Origin: an uncultured Bacilli bacterium
Lineage (GTDB): Bacteria > Bacillota_I > Bacilli_A > RFN20 > CAG-826
DNA length: 64,000 nt
Reading direction: 5' to 3'
Assembly: GCA_944376605.1 (NCBI GenBank)
Contig: CALWDE010000003.1
Location: 209,746-273,745, forward strand
Numbering within the stretch: the first letter of the stretch is position 1; each line of letters begins with the position of its first letter. The notes below the pieces were generated by a model. It did not search any database. It was given only the letters and a program-made list of their open reading frames with translations, and was not told where the DNA came from. Below are positions 1 to 8,238 of the stretch, in pieces. The position numbers and the translations under genes are program-made.

Positions 1-837
1 TTTTCTTGTTAAATCTGAGAACTTCGCTTCTTCGGTAACTGGATGGTAACGAGAACCTTCAACAGTTGTGAGAGAACGAAATTTCCTTTTTACCATGCGG
101 TCTTCTAAAGAATGGAAAGTAATGATGGCGGCGCGTCCATGTAGAGATAATGCTTTTGGCAAATCCTCTAGCATTTTCTCTAATGCAGTAAGTTCCCCGT
201 TTACCGCGATTCTTAAAGCTTGGAAGGTTTGTTTTGCAGGATGGCCTTTTTGGAAAAGGCTTTTTGCTCTTTTTGCTCTTTTTATCACGTCAACAAGCTC
301 ACCAGTCGTTTCAATTCTTTTTTTGGTTCGCTCTTCCGCAATAAGATGAGCAATGCGCCTTGAATCCTTCTCTTCCCCGTATTCATAAAGGATACGGGCA
401 ATCTCTTCTTCCGGATAGGAAGAGAGAATTTTTGCTGCAGTAAGGGGGTTTCTTTGATCCATTCGCATATCGAGTGGAGCATCCATTCGATAAGAGAATC
501 CGCGTTCTCCTTCATCAAATTGAGGAGAAGAGACGCCTAAATCCGCTAAAATTCCGTCCACCTCTTTTACGCCTCTATCTTGTAAGACAGAAAAGAAATT
601 TTGGAAATTCTCACGAATGAGGATAAACCGTTTACCTAATTCCTCGAGCGCTTTTCCTTCTTCAATCGCTTCAGCATCGACATCAAAGGCGATGAGAGTT
701 CCTTCAAAGGAGAGTTTATCGAGAATGGCACGGCTATGACCACCTCGCCCAAAGGTCAAATCAACGTAAATTCCATCAGGCTTAATGGCAAGAAGATCAA
801 TGGTTTCTTTTAGAAGAACCGGTTGATGATCACTCAT
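1..837 (-). CDS. rsmH: 16S rRNA (cytosine-1402-N4)-methyltransferase RsmH, partial (C-terminus off the window)
   Basis: The reading frame opens at an ATG at 837 and stays open to base 1, giving 279 codons of a protein usually about 310 aa long, so only the extreme C-terminus is missing. The start reads MSDHQPVLLKETIDLL, followed by a SAM-binding segment VDLTFGRGGHS near residue 30, and later DGILADLGVSSPQFD and the conserved ITFHSLEDRMVK stretch, all typical of RsmH (MraW). The family N4-methylates C1402 in the decoding centre of 16S rRNA. The gene overlaps the mraZ stop by 8 bp, the classic start of a dcw cluster; ftsL and murein genes may follow off the left edge (inference). Confidence 0.95.
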   Translation of the reverse strand, partial: MSDHQPVLLKETIDLLAIKPDGIYVDLTFGRGGHSRAILDKLSFEGTLIAFDVDAEAIEEGKALEELGKRFILIRENFQNFFSVLQDRGVKEVDGILADLGVSSPQFDEGERGFSYRMDAPLDMRMDQRNPLTAAKILSSYPEEEIARILYEYGEEKDSRRIAHLIAEERTKKRIETTGELVDVIKRAKRAKSLFQKGHPAKQTFQALRIAVNGELTALEKMLEDLPKALSLHGRAAIITFHSLEDRMVKRKFRSLTTVEGSRYHPVTEEAKFSDLTRK

Positions 838-1267
838 ACTTTTTGCTCCTTTCGGCTAGCTCTTCAAAGCGATTAGACCGATCGGCGAAGTATTCTTCGT
901 AAGCTTTCGTGTCCCAAAGTTCAAAATGGTCAAGCGCCCCAAGAATGGTGACATCTTGAGAAATGCTGTGTCTCCCAAGCAGTTCTGCAGGAAGCATGAT
1001 TCTTCCATGCGAATCTACTTGGAGCGGTTCAACACTACTCGCACTAAGACGAACGTAATCCCGAGAAGCAGAATCGAGTGTATCACGAGAGAGAAGTTCG
1101 TTAATTTTCTTTTGGAAACCATCTTCGTCGTAGATGTCTAAGCAGCCATCAAACCCGCGGAGAACATAAAGCATCATTCCCGCTTCCGCATTCATCAAGC
1201 GGCTTGGTATTTGAAGGCGGCGTTTTGCATCTAACGTTCTTCGATAGGTTCCAAAATAAATTCCCAC
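830..1267 (-). CDS. mraZ: Transcriptional regulator MraZ
   Basis: A 145-aa protein beginning GIYFGTYRRTLDAKRRLQIPSR, with the second AbrB-like half reading PLQVDSHGRIMLPAELL. These are the two DxK/DxxGR swapped-hairpin repeats of MraZ, which usually has 140-150 residues. MraZ represses its own operon by binding TGGG repeats upstream. The start is a GTG at 1265-1267 preceded by GAGGTGGG. It is the first gene of a minus-strand operon with rsmH, which begins 8 bp inside its end. It stops at TGA, which helps show that UGA is a stop here. Confidence 0.95.
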   Translation of the reverse strand: MGIYFGTYRRTLDAKRRLQIPSRLMNAEAGMMLYVLRGFDGCLDIYDEDGFQKKINELLSRDTLDSASRDYVRLSASSVEPLQVDSHGRIMLPAELLGRHSISQDVTILGALDHFELWDTKAYEEYFADRSNRFEELAERSKKYE

Positions 1268-1276
1268 TTCTTCCCA
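1261..1276 (-). promoter_or_regulatory. Candidate MraZ-box repeats overlapping SD and start codon of mraZ
   Basis: On the minus strand TGGGAA occurs twice with exactly 10 bp between starts (TGGGAAGAAGTGGGAA). MraZ binds TGGG-type direct repeats with a one-turn period. The second copy contains the GTG start and the first overlaps the Shine-Dalgarno, so bound MraZ would sit on the translation start region. Only two repeats are seen. Confidence 0.45.
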
Positions 1277-1333
1277 CCTCGTGCATAAAGTCTAATGCTT
1301 TTTTCTAGGAAGATAAAGAGGTTTTACGCGCAA

Positions 1334-1357
1334 GAAAAAAGGACGAAGTGCTCGTCC
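1334..1357 (-). terminator. Intrinsic terminator after the pheST/yceD operon
   Basis: The minus strand reads GGACGA-GCACT-TCGTCC followed by TTTTTT. It lies between the YceD-like gene and mraZ and separates the two minus-strand transcription units. Confidence 0.8.
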
Positions 1358-1458
1358 TCCTAAAGATTAGTAGTTTTTTAGTTATTTTTTGGTCTTTATT
1401 CTTAAGGTTTTATCTTCATTTTTGCGATTTCGCCTAAAATGCAGATATTCCCTAAAAA

Positions 1459-1863
1459 TTATTTTTCTTCTTTCTCTACAAGCCGGCTAGGCAATTCTGT
1501 GCGAAGGGCCAAATATGCAAGAGCTCCCACATCACATTCCTTTTCAGGAAAGATATAGCAAACACTGTCTTCCTCTTTGATAAGTTCTTCTTCTAATTCG
1601 CTATCTTCTTCATCAAAGACATAAATTGCTTCACTAATTTCTTCTTCGTAAGGAAAGAAAGCGCCTGTCACACTATCTTCCACAAGAAAGCTGCCTTTCG
1701 CGTGCATATGAAAGCAAATCACCTTCTCTGCTAAGCGTTCCATCTCCCCTTCATAATGTAAGGAGATAATTTTATGAATAGGCGCTCTTGGGGTTAAATC
1801 AGGGATAGTGTCCCCTGCAAAAGGAGTTAACGAGAAAGGAACCTCTTTTTTTCGAACTATCAT
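1459..1863 (-). CDS. YceD/DUF177-like protein
   Basis: A 134-aa acidic protein. The centre (KGSFLVEDSVTGAFFPYEEEI, about residues 56-76) followed by an acidic stretch resembles the YceD/DUF177 family, linked to 23S rRNA accumulation and usually found beside rpmF. The family's usual CxxC pair is not obvious and no rpmF follows; a terminator does. The start overlaps the pheT stop by 4 nt (ATGA type), so the gene is translationally coupled to pheT. Family assignment is by eye only; the alternative is an unassigned small cytoplasmic protein. Confidence 0.5.
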   Translation of the reverse strand: MIVRKKEVPFSLTPFAGDTIPDLTPRAPIHKIISLHYEGEMERLAEKVICFHMHAKGSFLVEDSVTGAFFPYEEEISEAIYVFDEEDSELEEELIKEEDSVCYIFPEKECDVGALAYLALRTELPSRLVEKEEK

Positions 1864-4247
1864 TTCCGCACCTCCGCCGCAAATTTTGTTTCTAAAGCGT
1901 GCATTACTTTTGTCATTGCCTCATTGATTTCTTCTTCTTTTAACGTCTTGTTTTCATCTTGTAAGAAGAAGGCTAAGGCAAGTGACTTCTTTCCTTTTTC
2001 TACCGCTTCTCCATGATAAACATCAAAAATGAAGACATCTTTGATGTAAGAAGAGGCATGAAGTGCTTCTTCTTTTAATTTTTGAAAGGAGACCTCTTCC
2101 TTGCAGATTAAAGCAAGATCTCTTCTCGTAAAGGGGAAGCGTGCAGGAATACTCGCCTTATTTTGACTTCCTTTCACATTAAGAAGAGAAGACAAGTTCA
2201 GTTCCATAACAATAGCATTTTTCACTTCTCGTTTCTTCTTTTCAAGTGGATGAAGTTCTCCCATTATGGCGATAAGCTCTTTCCCAAGATAAATCTTTAC
2301 GCTTCTTCCAGGATGAAGCTCACTTTCTTCCGTTCCTAAACGTTCATAACGTACGCGGTTATTTTTAATGCCAAGAAGAGAAAGGATTCCTTCTAAATAC
2401 CCTTTCATTGTAAAGAAGTCATAAGGTCTTCTCTCAAGCATCGAAATGATGTTTTCTTCTCCAGACAAAGCAATACCAAGATGTTTTTCACTTCTTCCTT
2501 CTACCGCAACTTCTGAAATTTCAAAAACCGCTAAATCGTTTTTCTGCCGCGAAGCGTTATAAGAGAGAACAGAAAGAAGAGATGGTAAAAGAGAATGACG
2601 ATAAATAAGGCGGTCTTCTGTCAAAGGATTAAGAATTTGATAATGTTTCCCCTTTAAAAGTGCGGAATAAGTATTCTCCTCCTTTAAAGGTAAAAGAGAA
2701 TACGTTAACACTTCATTAACGCCTAAATGACGAAGCATTCTGCGAATGGCTCTTTCTCTTTTTTGCTCTTCTGAATATCCGCCATTTCCTGGTAAAACCA
2801 TTTCTCTTTCGGGAACATTTTCATAGCCAAGAAGACGAATCACTTCTTCTGATATATCCGCCTCCCCTTCCACATCAATGCGCGAAGAAGGCACGGTAAC
2901 AAAAAGAGAGTCCCCTCTTTTTTCTGTAAGGAAAGATTCGGAATTTAAAGTGCGAATCACTTCTTCCTCGCTAAAAGAAGTACCAAGTCTGTTATTCATA
3001 TACTCTAAAGAGGTTTGAATGACTTTTTTAGGACTTTTCACTTTCCCTGCAAAGGCAAGGGAAGAAACTTTAGAAGGAGAAGTTAACTCCTTAAGAAGAG
3101 ATAAAGCGCAAGAAAGCGCCTCTTCTTGGCTTTCTCCTAGACCTTTTACAAAACGGGAACTCGATTCGCTTGCAAGACCAAGTCGGCTAGAAGTATGACG
3201 AATGCTCGCCCCATCGAAAAGTGCGCTTTCTACGACGATATTTTTGCTCTTTTCTGTAACGGTGCACGTCAAAGAAGTCATAATGCCGCCAAGACACATA
3301 CAGGCATGATTAGAAGCGATACAAATATCCCCTTTTTCTAGACGATATTCCTTCTCGTCCATCGCTGTCCAGCTCCCCTCAATATCGTCTTCCGCAACAA
3401 GAGTATTTCCTTCTAGCTTATCTTTGTCATACATGTTGAAAGGCTGACCTGTTAAAAGCATCGCGTAGTTACCAATATCCACTACATTATTAATGCTTCT
3501 TACCCCGCACGCCATTAAACGGCGTTTTAGATAAAGCGGAGAAGGAAGAACGTGGACATCGCTTACTTCTGCTAAAGCAAAACGAGAACATTTCTCCGTT
3601 GCAATTGCAGGCTTTATCTCAGGTGCTTCTCCCTTTATTTCTTCAAAAACAGGAAGTTTTAATGCGCGATGAGTTAAAGTAGCCACCTCCTCTGCAACGT
3701 GAATCATGGCATTTAAATCAGGACGATTGGCAAGAAGTTTTAAATCAAGTGTAACATCATCTAATTGCAAATAAGAAAGAACATCTTCGTCTCCAACTTT
3801 GGCAGAAGAGTCGAGTTCTTCAATTCCTGCAATTTGTTTTTCTTCTAAATATTTCTTATCAACACCAAGTTCCAGTAAAGAGCAGCACATGCCATTACTT
3901 TCTACACCGCGTATTTTGGAAGGTTTAATGGTAATCTCCGGTAAAACTGCCCCAGGGCGTGCCACAATCACTTTAAGTCCTTCTCTAGCATTTGGAGCGC
4001 CGCAAACAATTTGCACAACGCCGTATTTTTCTCCTTCATCAACCTTTAAGACGTGAAGATGATCACTATCGGGATGAGGAAGACAAGAAACAATTTGCCC
4101 GATGACTAAATTTGTACCCTGAGCAAGTGGAGTGATGGATTCTACCTCCACCCCAGCAAAAGTTAAAAGATTTGCAACTTCTTCGGGAGTGATTCCCTTT
4201 AAATCAACATATTCTGCTAACCACTTATAGGAAACTTTCATTTTCAA
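1860..4247 (-). CDS. pheT: Phenylalanine--tRNA ligase beta subunit
   Basis: A 795-aa protein with the full bacterial PheT layout. An EMAP-type tRNA-binding OB fold lies near residues 40-150 (VVQIVCGAPNAREGLKVIVARPGAVLP), then the B3/B4 editing region, the B5 domain, and a C-terminal anticodon-binding ferredoxin-like domain (PARFPFTRRDLALIC to the end). With PheS it forms the alpha2-beta2 enzyme charging tRNA-Phe. The start overlaps the pheS stop by 4 nt. Expression is presumably controlled by the T-box upstream of pheS. Confidence 0.97.
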   Translation of the reverse strand: MKMKVSYKWLAEYVDLKGITPEEVANLLTFAGVEVESITPLAQGTNLVIGQIVSCLPHPDSDHLHVLKVDEGEKYGVVQIVCGAPNAREGLKVIVARPGAVLPEITIKPSKIRGVESNGMCCSLLELGVDKKYLEEKQIAGIEELDSSAKVGDEDVLSYLQLDDVTLDLKLLANRPDLNAMIHVAEEVATLTHRALKLPVFEEIKGEAPEIKPAIATEKCSRFALAEVSDVHVLPSPLYLKRRLMACGVRSINNVVDIGNYAMLLTGQPFNMYDKDKLEGNTLVAEDDIEGSWTAMDEKEYRLEKGDICIASNHACMCLGGIMTSLTCTVTEKSKNIVVESALFDGASIRHTSSRLGLASESSSRFVKGLGESQEEALSCALSLLKELTSPSKVSSLAFAGKVKSPKKVIQTSLEYMNNRLGTSFSEEEVIRTLNSESFLTEKRGDSLFVTVPSSRIDVEGEADISEEVIRLLGYENVPEREMVLPGNGGYSEEQKRERAIRRMLRHLGVNEVLTYSLLPLKEENTYSALLKGKHYQILNPLTEDRLIYRHSLLPSLLSVLSYNASRQKNDLAVFEISEVAVEGRSEKHLGIALSGEENIISMLERRPYDFFTMKGYLEGILSLLGIKNNRVRYERLGTEESELHPGRSVKIYLGKELIAIMGELHPLEKKKREVKNAIVMELNLSSLLNVKGSQNKASIPARFPFTRRDLALICKEEVSFQKLKEEALHASSYIKDVFIFDVYHGEAVEKGKKSLALAFFLQDENKTLKEEEINEAMTKVMHALETKFAAEVRK

Positions 4248-5290
4248 TCCTCCTGATGAAAACTAGCAAGGAAACGAATGTCGTTTTGATAAAAACGGCG
4301 AATATCGTCGATGCCATAGCGAAGCATGGCAACGCGCTCAATGCCAACGCCAAAAGCAAAGCCAGATACCTCTTTTGGATCATATCCGCCCATCTTTAAG
4401 ACATTAGGATGCACTTCTCCTGCCCCAAGAATTTCAATCCAGCCTGTGCCCTTGCACATATTGCAGCCTTTCCCGCCACATTTCGCGCAGCTCACATCAA
4501 CCTCGACTGAGGGCTCTGTAAAAGGAAAATAAGAACTTCGTAAACGAATTTTTCTCTTCTCCCCGAACATTTTCTTTACAAATAAGGCAAGCGTTCCTTT
4601 TAAATCTGCCATCGAAACGCCTTTGCCCACTACTAAGCCTTCTACTTGGCCAAACTGGTGAGAATGCGTCATATCGTCATCGTCTCTTCGATAGCATTTA
4701 CCAGGAGAAACAATTCGTAAGGGACCCTTGCTTAAATCTTCTTCTAAGGTATGTGCCTGTGCAGCAGAAGTTTGTGTTCTAAGAAGTAATCCATTTGTTA
4801 AATAGAAGGTATCCTGCATATCACGGGCAGGATGATCATGAGGCATATTGAGAAGCTCAAAGTTATAACGTTCGCTCTCAATATCATTTCCTTCTACAAT
4901 GCGAAATCCCATCGAAGCAAAAATGTCGCATATCTCATCACGAATAAGATAAAACGGATTGATAGTGCCAGGCGTAAAATTTCTTCCAGGAAGAGAAATA
5001 TCAATTGTTTCTTTCTCTAACTCTTTTTTCATTTCTTCTTCCTTTAGCTGCTTTTCCCGCGCAAGAAAGGCGTTTTGTACTGCTTCTCTAGCTTTGTTTA
5101 AAATAGCGCCAACTCTGCCCTTATCTTTCGCTTCAACATTTCTTAATTCCGATAAAAGCGAAGATAAGCGTCCTTTTTTGGAAAGATAAATGTTCCGAAT
5201 TTCCATAAGGCGAGAGGAAGAGGAAGCACTTTCTATCTCCTTTATCGCATCTTCTTGGCATTTCTTTGCTTCTTCAATGAGACTTTCCAT
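4244..5290 (-). CDS. pheS: Phenylalanine--tRNA ligase alpha subunit
   Basis: A 348-aa catalytic subunit with an N-terminal coiled coil (residues 1-95) and a class II synthetase core: motif 2 around SPGKCYRRDDDDMTHSHQFGQVEG, and motif 3 around GFAFGVGIERVAMLRYGIDDIR. A CxxCxxxGCNMC cluster (CAKCGGKGCNMC) sits in the core, as in many bacterial PheS. First gene of the pheS-pheT-yceD operon, preceded by GGAGG 5 nt before the ATG and by a T-box leader. Confidence 0.97.
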   Translation of the reverse strand: MESLIEEAKKCQEDAIKEIESASSSSRLMEIRNIYLSKKGRLSSLLSELRNVEAKDKGRVGAILNKAREAVQNAFLAREKQLKEEEMKKELEKETIDISLPGRNFTPGTINPFYLIRDEICDIFASMGFRIVEGNDIESERYNFELLNMPHDHPARDMQDTFYLTNGLLLRTQTSAAQAHTLEEDLSKGPLRIVSPGKCYRRDDDDMTHSHQFGQVEGLVVGKGVSMADLKGTLALFVKKMFGEKRKIRLRSSYFPFTEPSVEVDVSCAKCGGKGCNMCKGTGWIEILGAGEVHPNVLKMGGYDPKEVSGFAFGVGIERVAMLRYGIDDIRRFYQNDIRFLASFHQED

Positions 5291-5299
5291 AAAACCTCC

Positions 5300-5530
5300 A
5301 AAAAATAAAAAAGGTTGGCCCGGGAACGGACAAATATCCGCGGTGCCATCCCGATTCGAGCATCACAAGATTCTCGCAGCTTTTTTCCTTTAACCCTAGG
5401 ATGGGATGAGTTTCCTCACGTCCTCCAAAGACGAATTCACTAAGCGTATCCTGAGACGGTTTCTCTTTTCGTCTCTCCCAGAAAGGAAGTTCTTCTTAGT
5501 TACTACTTCTTTCTCAACGGACCGAAGGTA
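5300..5530 (-). ncRNA. T-box riboswitch, phenylalanine-type, upstream of pheST
   Basis: The minus strand at 5339-5352 reads GGGATGGCACCGCG, a close version of the T-box sequence AGGGTGGNACCGCG. It is followed by a partner TCCGTTCCC that can build the bulged antiterminator, and about 30 nt later by GGGCCAACC plus a U-run (5306-5311). The leader upstream folds into several short hairpins. A UUC triplet at 5433-5435 is a candidate Phe specifier, but I could not confirm the stem I geometry. Uncharged tRNA-Phe should stabilise the antiterminator and switch the operon on. Confidence 0.88.
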
Positions 5531-5559
5531 TTTTAATCGTACTTGCAGTTAAAATAAAG

Positions 5560-6282
5560 TTAGAGCCTTAGAAGGTACATGAATATTCCGCCCGCAACAC
5601 CAACATTTAAAGAATCAATATGTTCAATAGGGATGCGTAGCAGAATTTTTGCATGCGCAATCGCTTCTTGAGATACTCCATTCCCTTCATTTCCAAGCAC
5701 TAAACATATTTTTTCGTTTTTATCGAATGTTTCTTCGTTAAAATAGTCGTTTACTTGTAAAGAAGTAGTAATTATTTGGTAGTTATTATTTTCTAATTCT
5801 TTAAAATCTTCTTCCCTACTTTTTTCACTTTCAATTATGTCCAAGGCAAAAATAGCACCTTGCGAGGCTTGTAGCACTTTTGCCGAATATGCTTTAGCAC
5901 AATCTTTTGTGAGGATGACCGTTTTAAAGTTGAAGGCTAACGCTGTACGAAGTAATGTTCCAACATTCCCAGGATCTTGTACCGCATCTAAATACAATAT
6001 ACGTTTGCTTTGCCCTCCACTATTTTTCTTTTTATGACATAAACCAATAACGCCTTCTGGTGTTTTTTGTTTCGATAAGGAAGCAAATGCTTTTGGAGAA
6101 AGCAAAATATTACGCGCTTTCGAAGCATAAGGAACAAGAGAAAAAACGATATCCAAGAGGTTATAACGTTCCGCTTCTTCAATTAAGTGATAACCTTCCA
6201 CTAAAAAGATATCCCCTCTTCCATCCGCCTTTTTTCTAATTTCTTTTAAGAAAGAGTTTTGCGCACTTTCAATTTTTTCCAT
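5560..6282 (-). CDS. TrmH/SpoU family RNA 2'-O-methyltransferase
   Basis: About 240 aa. All three SPOUT motifs are visible: LDAVQDPGNVGTLLRTA (N/R motif 1), LVLGNEGNGVS (motif 2) and IPIEHIDSLNVGVAGGIFMY (motif 3), with a short N-terminal L30e-like substrate-binding part. These enzymes methylate ribose in rRNA or tRNA using SAM. An ATG 15 nt further upstream is in frame, but the one at 6282 has AAGGAA at proper spacing, so I prefer it. It overlaps the upstream metallopeptidase gene. A SpoU gene sits just upstream of pheST in Bacillus too (ysgA), so the order is ancestral. The target nucleotide cannot be told. Confidence 0.9.
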   Translation of the reverse strand: MEKIESAQNSFLKEIRKKADGRGDIFLVEGYHLIEEAERYNLLDIVFSLVPYASKARNILLSPKAFASLSKQKTPEGVIGLCHKKKNSGGQSKRILYLDAVQDPGNVGTLLRTALAFNFKTVILTKDCAKAYSAKVLQASQGAIFALDIIESEKSREEDFKELENNNYQIITTSLQVNDYFNEETFDKNEKICLVLGNEGNGVSQEAIAHAKILLRIPIEHIDSLNVGVAGGIFMYLLRL

Positions 6283-6919
6283 ACGTGTTTCCTTCATAAT
6301 CTAATTGTATTAAAGCGTTACGAAACTTTGCATAATCAGGACAATATTTTAAAAGAAGTGCGTAAAATTTTTTCCCATGATTTCTTACATAATCGTGAAC
6401 GAGTTCATGAAGAATAACCGAATCAATAATTTCTGGTAAATAATGGACAAGCGATAAAGAAAAAGTTATTGTGCCAGTTTTTGCATAGTTGCTGCCATAG
6501 ATAGAGCGGTACGTTCCAACGGTGATTCGGTGTGGAATTTGATCCCCCATAAGGGAAGATAAACGCGGGACTGCTTCTTCTAAATAAGATAAAAATCTCT
6601 TTTTTAGATAGGATATACGCGTAGCTTCTGACATTAATGACCAACCATTTATCTTTTCTTTTTTACCAAAAATCCAAACAAAATCACCCTTTGCAATCTT
6701 TTTTTCTAAATATTGAGGGTGATTCTTTTGAAAACGAAGATAAAGAGTACGCAAGGTATCTTCCCGTTCCTTTTTACTAGAAAAGAAAGGGACTACATAA
6801 ATAAAGTTACCTTTCTCGTGATCAAAGGAGAGATGGAAGCTTCTTGTTCTTTTTCTTTCATATAAAGAAACCTTAATTTCTTCTCCTTCTATCTCTAGCA
6901 CCATCGTCTTTTTCGGCAT
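6269..6919 (-). CDS. YgjP-like (DUF45/SprT-type) zinc metallopeptidase domain protein
   Basis: The conserved C-terminal half contains LHELVHDYVRNHGKKFYALL and a following YCPDY, the HExxH-x(n)-H zinc site of the YgjP/M48-related family. A longer frame begins with GTG at 6952, but a TATAAT (6926-6931) lies inside that extension exactly 6 nt before the ATG at 6919, so I take 6919 (MPKKTMVLEIEGEEIKV), giving 216 aa. No Shine-Dalgarno precedes it, suggesting a leaderless mRNA. The physiological substrate of this family is poorly known. It is translationally overlapped with the TrmH-type gene. Confidence 0.85.
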   Translation of the reverse strand: MPKKTMVLEIEGEEIKVSLYERKRTRSFHLSFDHEKGNFIYVVPFFSSKKEREDTLRTLYLRFQKNHPQYLEKKIAKGDFVWIFGKKEKINGWSLMSEATRISYLKKRFLSYLEEAVPRLSSLMGDQIPHRITVGTYRSIYGSNYAKTGTITFSLSLVHYLPEIIDSVILHELVHDYVRNHGKKFYALLLKYCPDYAKFRNALIQLDYEGNTYGKN

Positions 6920-6925
6920 AAAAAC

Positions 6926-6931
6926 ATTATA
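6926..6931 (-). promoter_or_regulatory. -10 box of the YgjP-like gene, 6 nt from the ATG
   Basis: TATAAT on the minus strand, then 6 nt, then ATG. With the usual -10 to +1 distance, transcription would begin at or next to the start codon. A clear TTGACA-type -35 is not seen. Confidence 0.6.
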
Positions 6932-6990
6932 AACCGAATAAAAGCGGTTCACTTCTCCTCTTTTTCATGGTGAACTCTCCTCTTTTAGCC

Positions 6991-6996
6991 TACAAT
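6991..6996 (+). promoter_or_regulatory. -10 box of the DUF523 gene, 8 nt from the ATG
   Basis: TACAAT is followed by GATGCCCG and the ATG at 7005. No Shine-Dalgarno fits in this space, so the mRNA is probably leaderless or nearly so. It diverges from the promoter at 6926-6931. Confidence 0.5.
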
Positions 6997-7004
6997 GATG
7001 CCCG

Positions 7005-7703
7005 ATGGAAAAAATATTGATTAGTGCTTGTTTGATTGGGGACCGTTGTCGATATGATGGAGAAGCTTCTCCTTATCCTTTTGTGGAAAAATTAAAGAAG
7101 AAATATGTGTTAGTTCCCTATTGCCCAGAAATAGAAGCAGGACTTCCTGTCCCTCGCGTGCCTGCCGAAATCTTGCAGGGACAAGTGATTAATAAGGACG
7201 GGAAAAATTTAACCAAGGTGTATGAAGAGGCTGCCGCAAAATCTGTCAGTTTATGCAAACTGCTTGGTATCCATATTGCAATTTTAAAAGATGGTTCCCC
7301 CGCATGCGGTGCGCGTCTTATTCATGATGGGAAATTCTCGGGAAAGAAAATTCCCGGACTTGGTATCACCGCAAAACGTCTTATCCACGCAGGCGTTAAA
7401 GTGTACGCAGATACTGATGAACTCGCTTTCCTTTTAGCAGATAGAGACAAAGATCTTCCGGAAAGAGAAATGGAACGCTATGGCATGGTCAAAAGCGATC
7501 GGGCCAAAGAAATCTTGAAAGAGAGACAAAGAAGCGAGAGGAAGAAAGAAAGTCATCAAAGTAAAGAAAAAGAGAAAATTTTCTCTCATCCAAGGAAAAA
7601 TCACGCCAAACGTTTTTCTCATTCTTCCTTTTCTAAGAAGAAGAATTATTCACAAGGAAAAAGAAAAAATTCCTTTTCTTATAACAAGAAAAAAGCAAAG
7701 TAA
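7005..7703 (+). CDS. DUF523 family protein with a long basic tail
   Basis: The first ~150 residues are a DUF523 (COG1683) domain: ISACLIGDRCRYDG, VPYCPEIEAGLPVPRVPAEI, KDGSPACGARLIHDG. The conserved cysteines suggest a metal site; function is unknown. After about residue 165 comes a ~65-residue tail made mostly of Lys, Arg, Ser, His, Phe and Asn (for example KKKNYSQGKRKNSFSYNKKK). It looks disordered and nucleic-acid-binding and is not part of the usual ~150-aa family (232 aa here). Probably co-transcribed with the ECF-type gene 9 nt downstream. Confidence 0.85.
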   Translation: MEKILISACLIGDRCRYDGEASPYPFVEKLKKKYVLVPYCPEIEAGLPVPRVPAEILQGQVINKDGKNLTKVYEEAAAKSVSLCKLLGIHIAILKDGSPACGARLIHDGKFSGKKIPGLGITAKRLIHAGVKVYADTDELAFLLADRDKDLPEREMERYGMVKSDRAKEILKERQRSERKKESHQSKEKEKIFSHPRKNHAKRFSHSSFSKKKNYSQGKRKNSFSYNKKKAK

Positions 7704-7712
7704 TTCCTTTTT

Positions 7713-8150
7713 ATGAAAAAGATTTCTTCTACTGCGCGTCTTTCTTTTTCTGTGAAGCATCTCACTCTTGCGGCGATTTTAGCTGCCTTGTCTGTTGTTT
7801 TTGGACTTTTCTTAGCAATTTCTTATCCAGGAGGAGGATACTTCTCTTTTGGTGACGTCTTTTTGTTTTTAGGAGCCTTCTTACTCCCTTTACCTGAGTC
7901 TCTTCTCACTTCCCTTGTAGCAGGCATTCTTTTAGATTCTCTGACGGGTTCTTTTCTTTATTTGCCTTTTACTGTTGTGGCGAAACTGCTTTTAACACTT
8001 CCCTTATCGCTTGCTTTTACTTTTGGGAAAGAAAAGAAAATACTTGCCTTTTTTGCAAGTATCTTAGGGACACTTCTCCAGTGTGCGACATATTTTATTG
8101 CCTACTATCTCTATTTAGGGCTTGGAGGATGTATCAACACTCTTTTTTGA
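7713..8150 (+). CDS. ECF transporter S component-like membrane protein, apparently frameshifted near the 3' end
   Basis: 145 aa, very hydrophobic, about five membrane segments: ILAALSVVFGLFLAISYPGGGYFSFGDVFLFLGAFLLP is typical of vitamin ECF S components (usually 170-190 aa). The frame stops at a TGA formed after a run of six T at 8143-8148. Removing one T would continue as DLIQGGGCLLLAFLFYLPLK and end at TAA 8236-8238, restoring a last helix and a ~174-aa protein. So this is either a recent disruption, an assembly or sequencing slip, or a +1 frameshift site. No energising EcfA/EcfT genes lie in the window; substrate unknown. Confidence 0.75.
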   Translation: MKKISSTARLSFSVKHLTLAAILAALSVVFGLFLAISYPGGGYFSFGDVFLFLGAFLLPLPESLLTSLVAGILLDSLTGSFLYLPFTVVAKLLLTLPLSLAFTFGKEKKILAFFASILGTLLQCATYFIAYYLYLGLGGCINTLF

Positions 8151-8238
8151 TTTGATACAAGGAGGAGGATGTCTTCTTTTGGCGTTCCTTTTCTATTTGC
8201 CCTTGAAGCGAATTCCTTTTCTTAATCCTCGTCCTTAA
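8151..8238 (+). other. Out-of-frame continuation of the ECF S component
   Basis: In the frame one base away this stretch encodes a hydrophobic helix ending in LKRIPFLNPRP and a stop, as expected for the missing C-terminus of the gene before it. It overlaps the 3' end of the opposite-strand small membrane gene by 17 bp. Confidence 0.6.
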
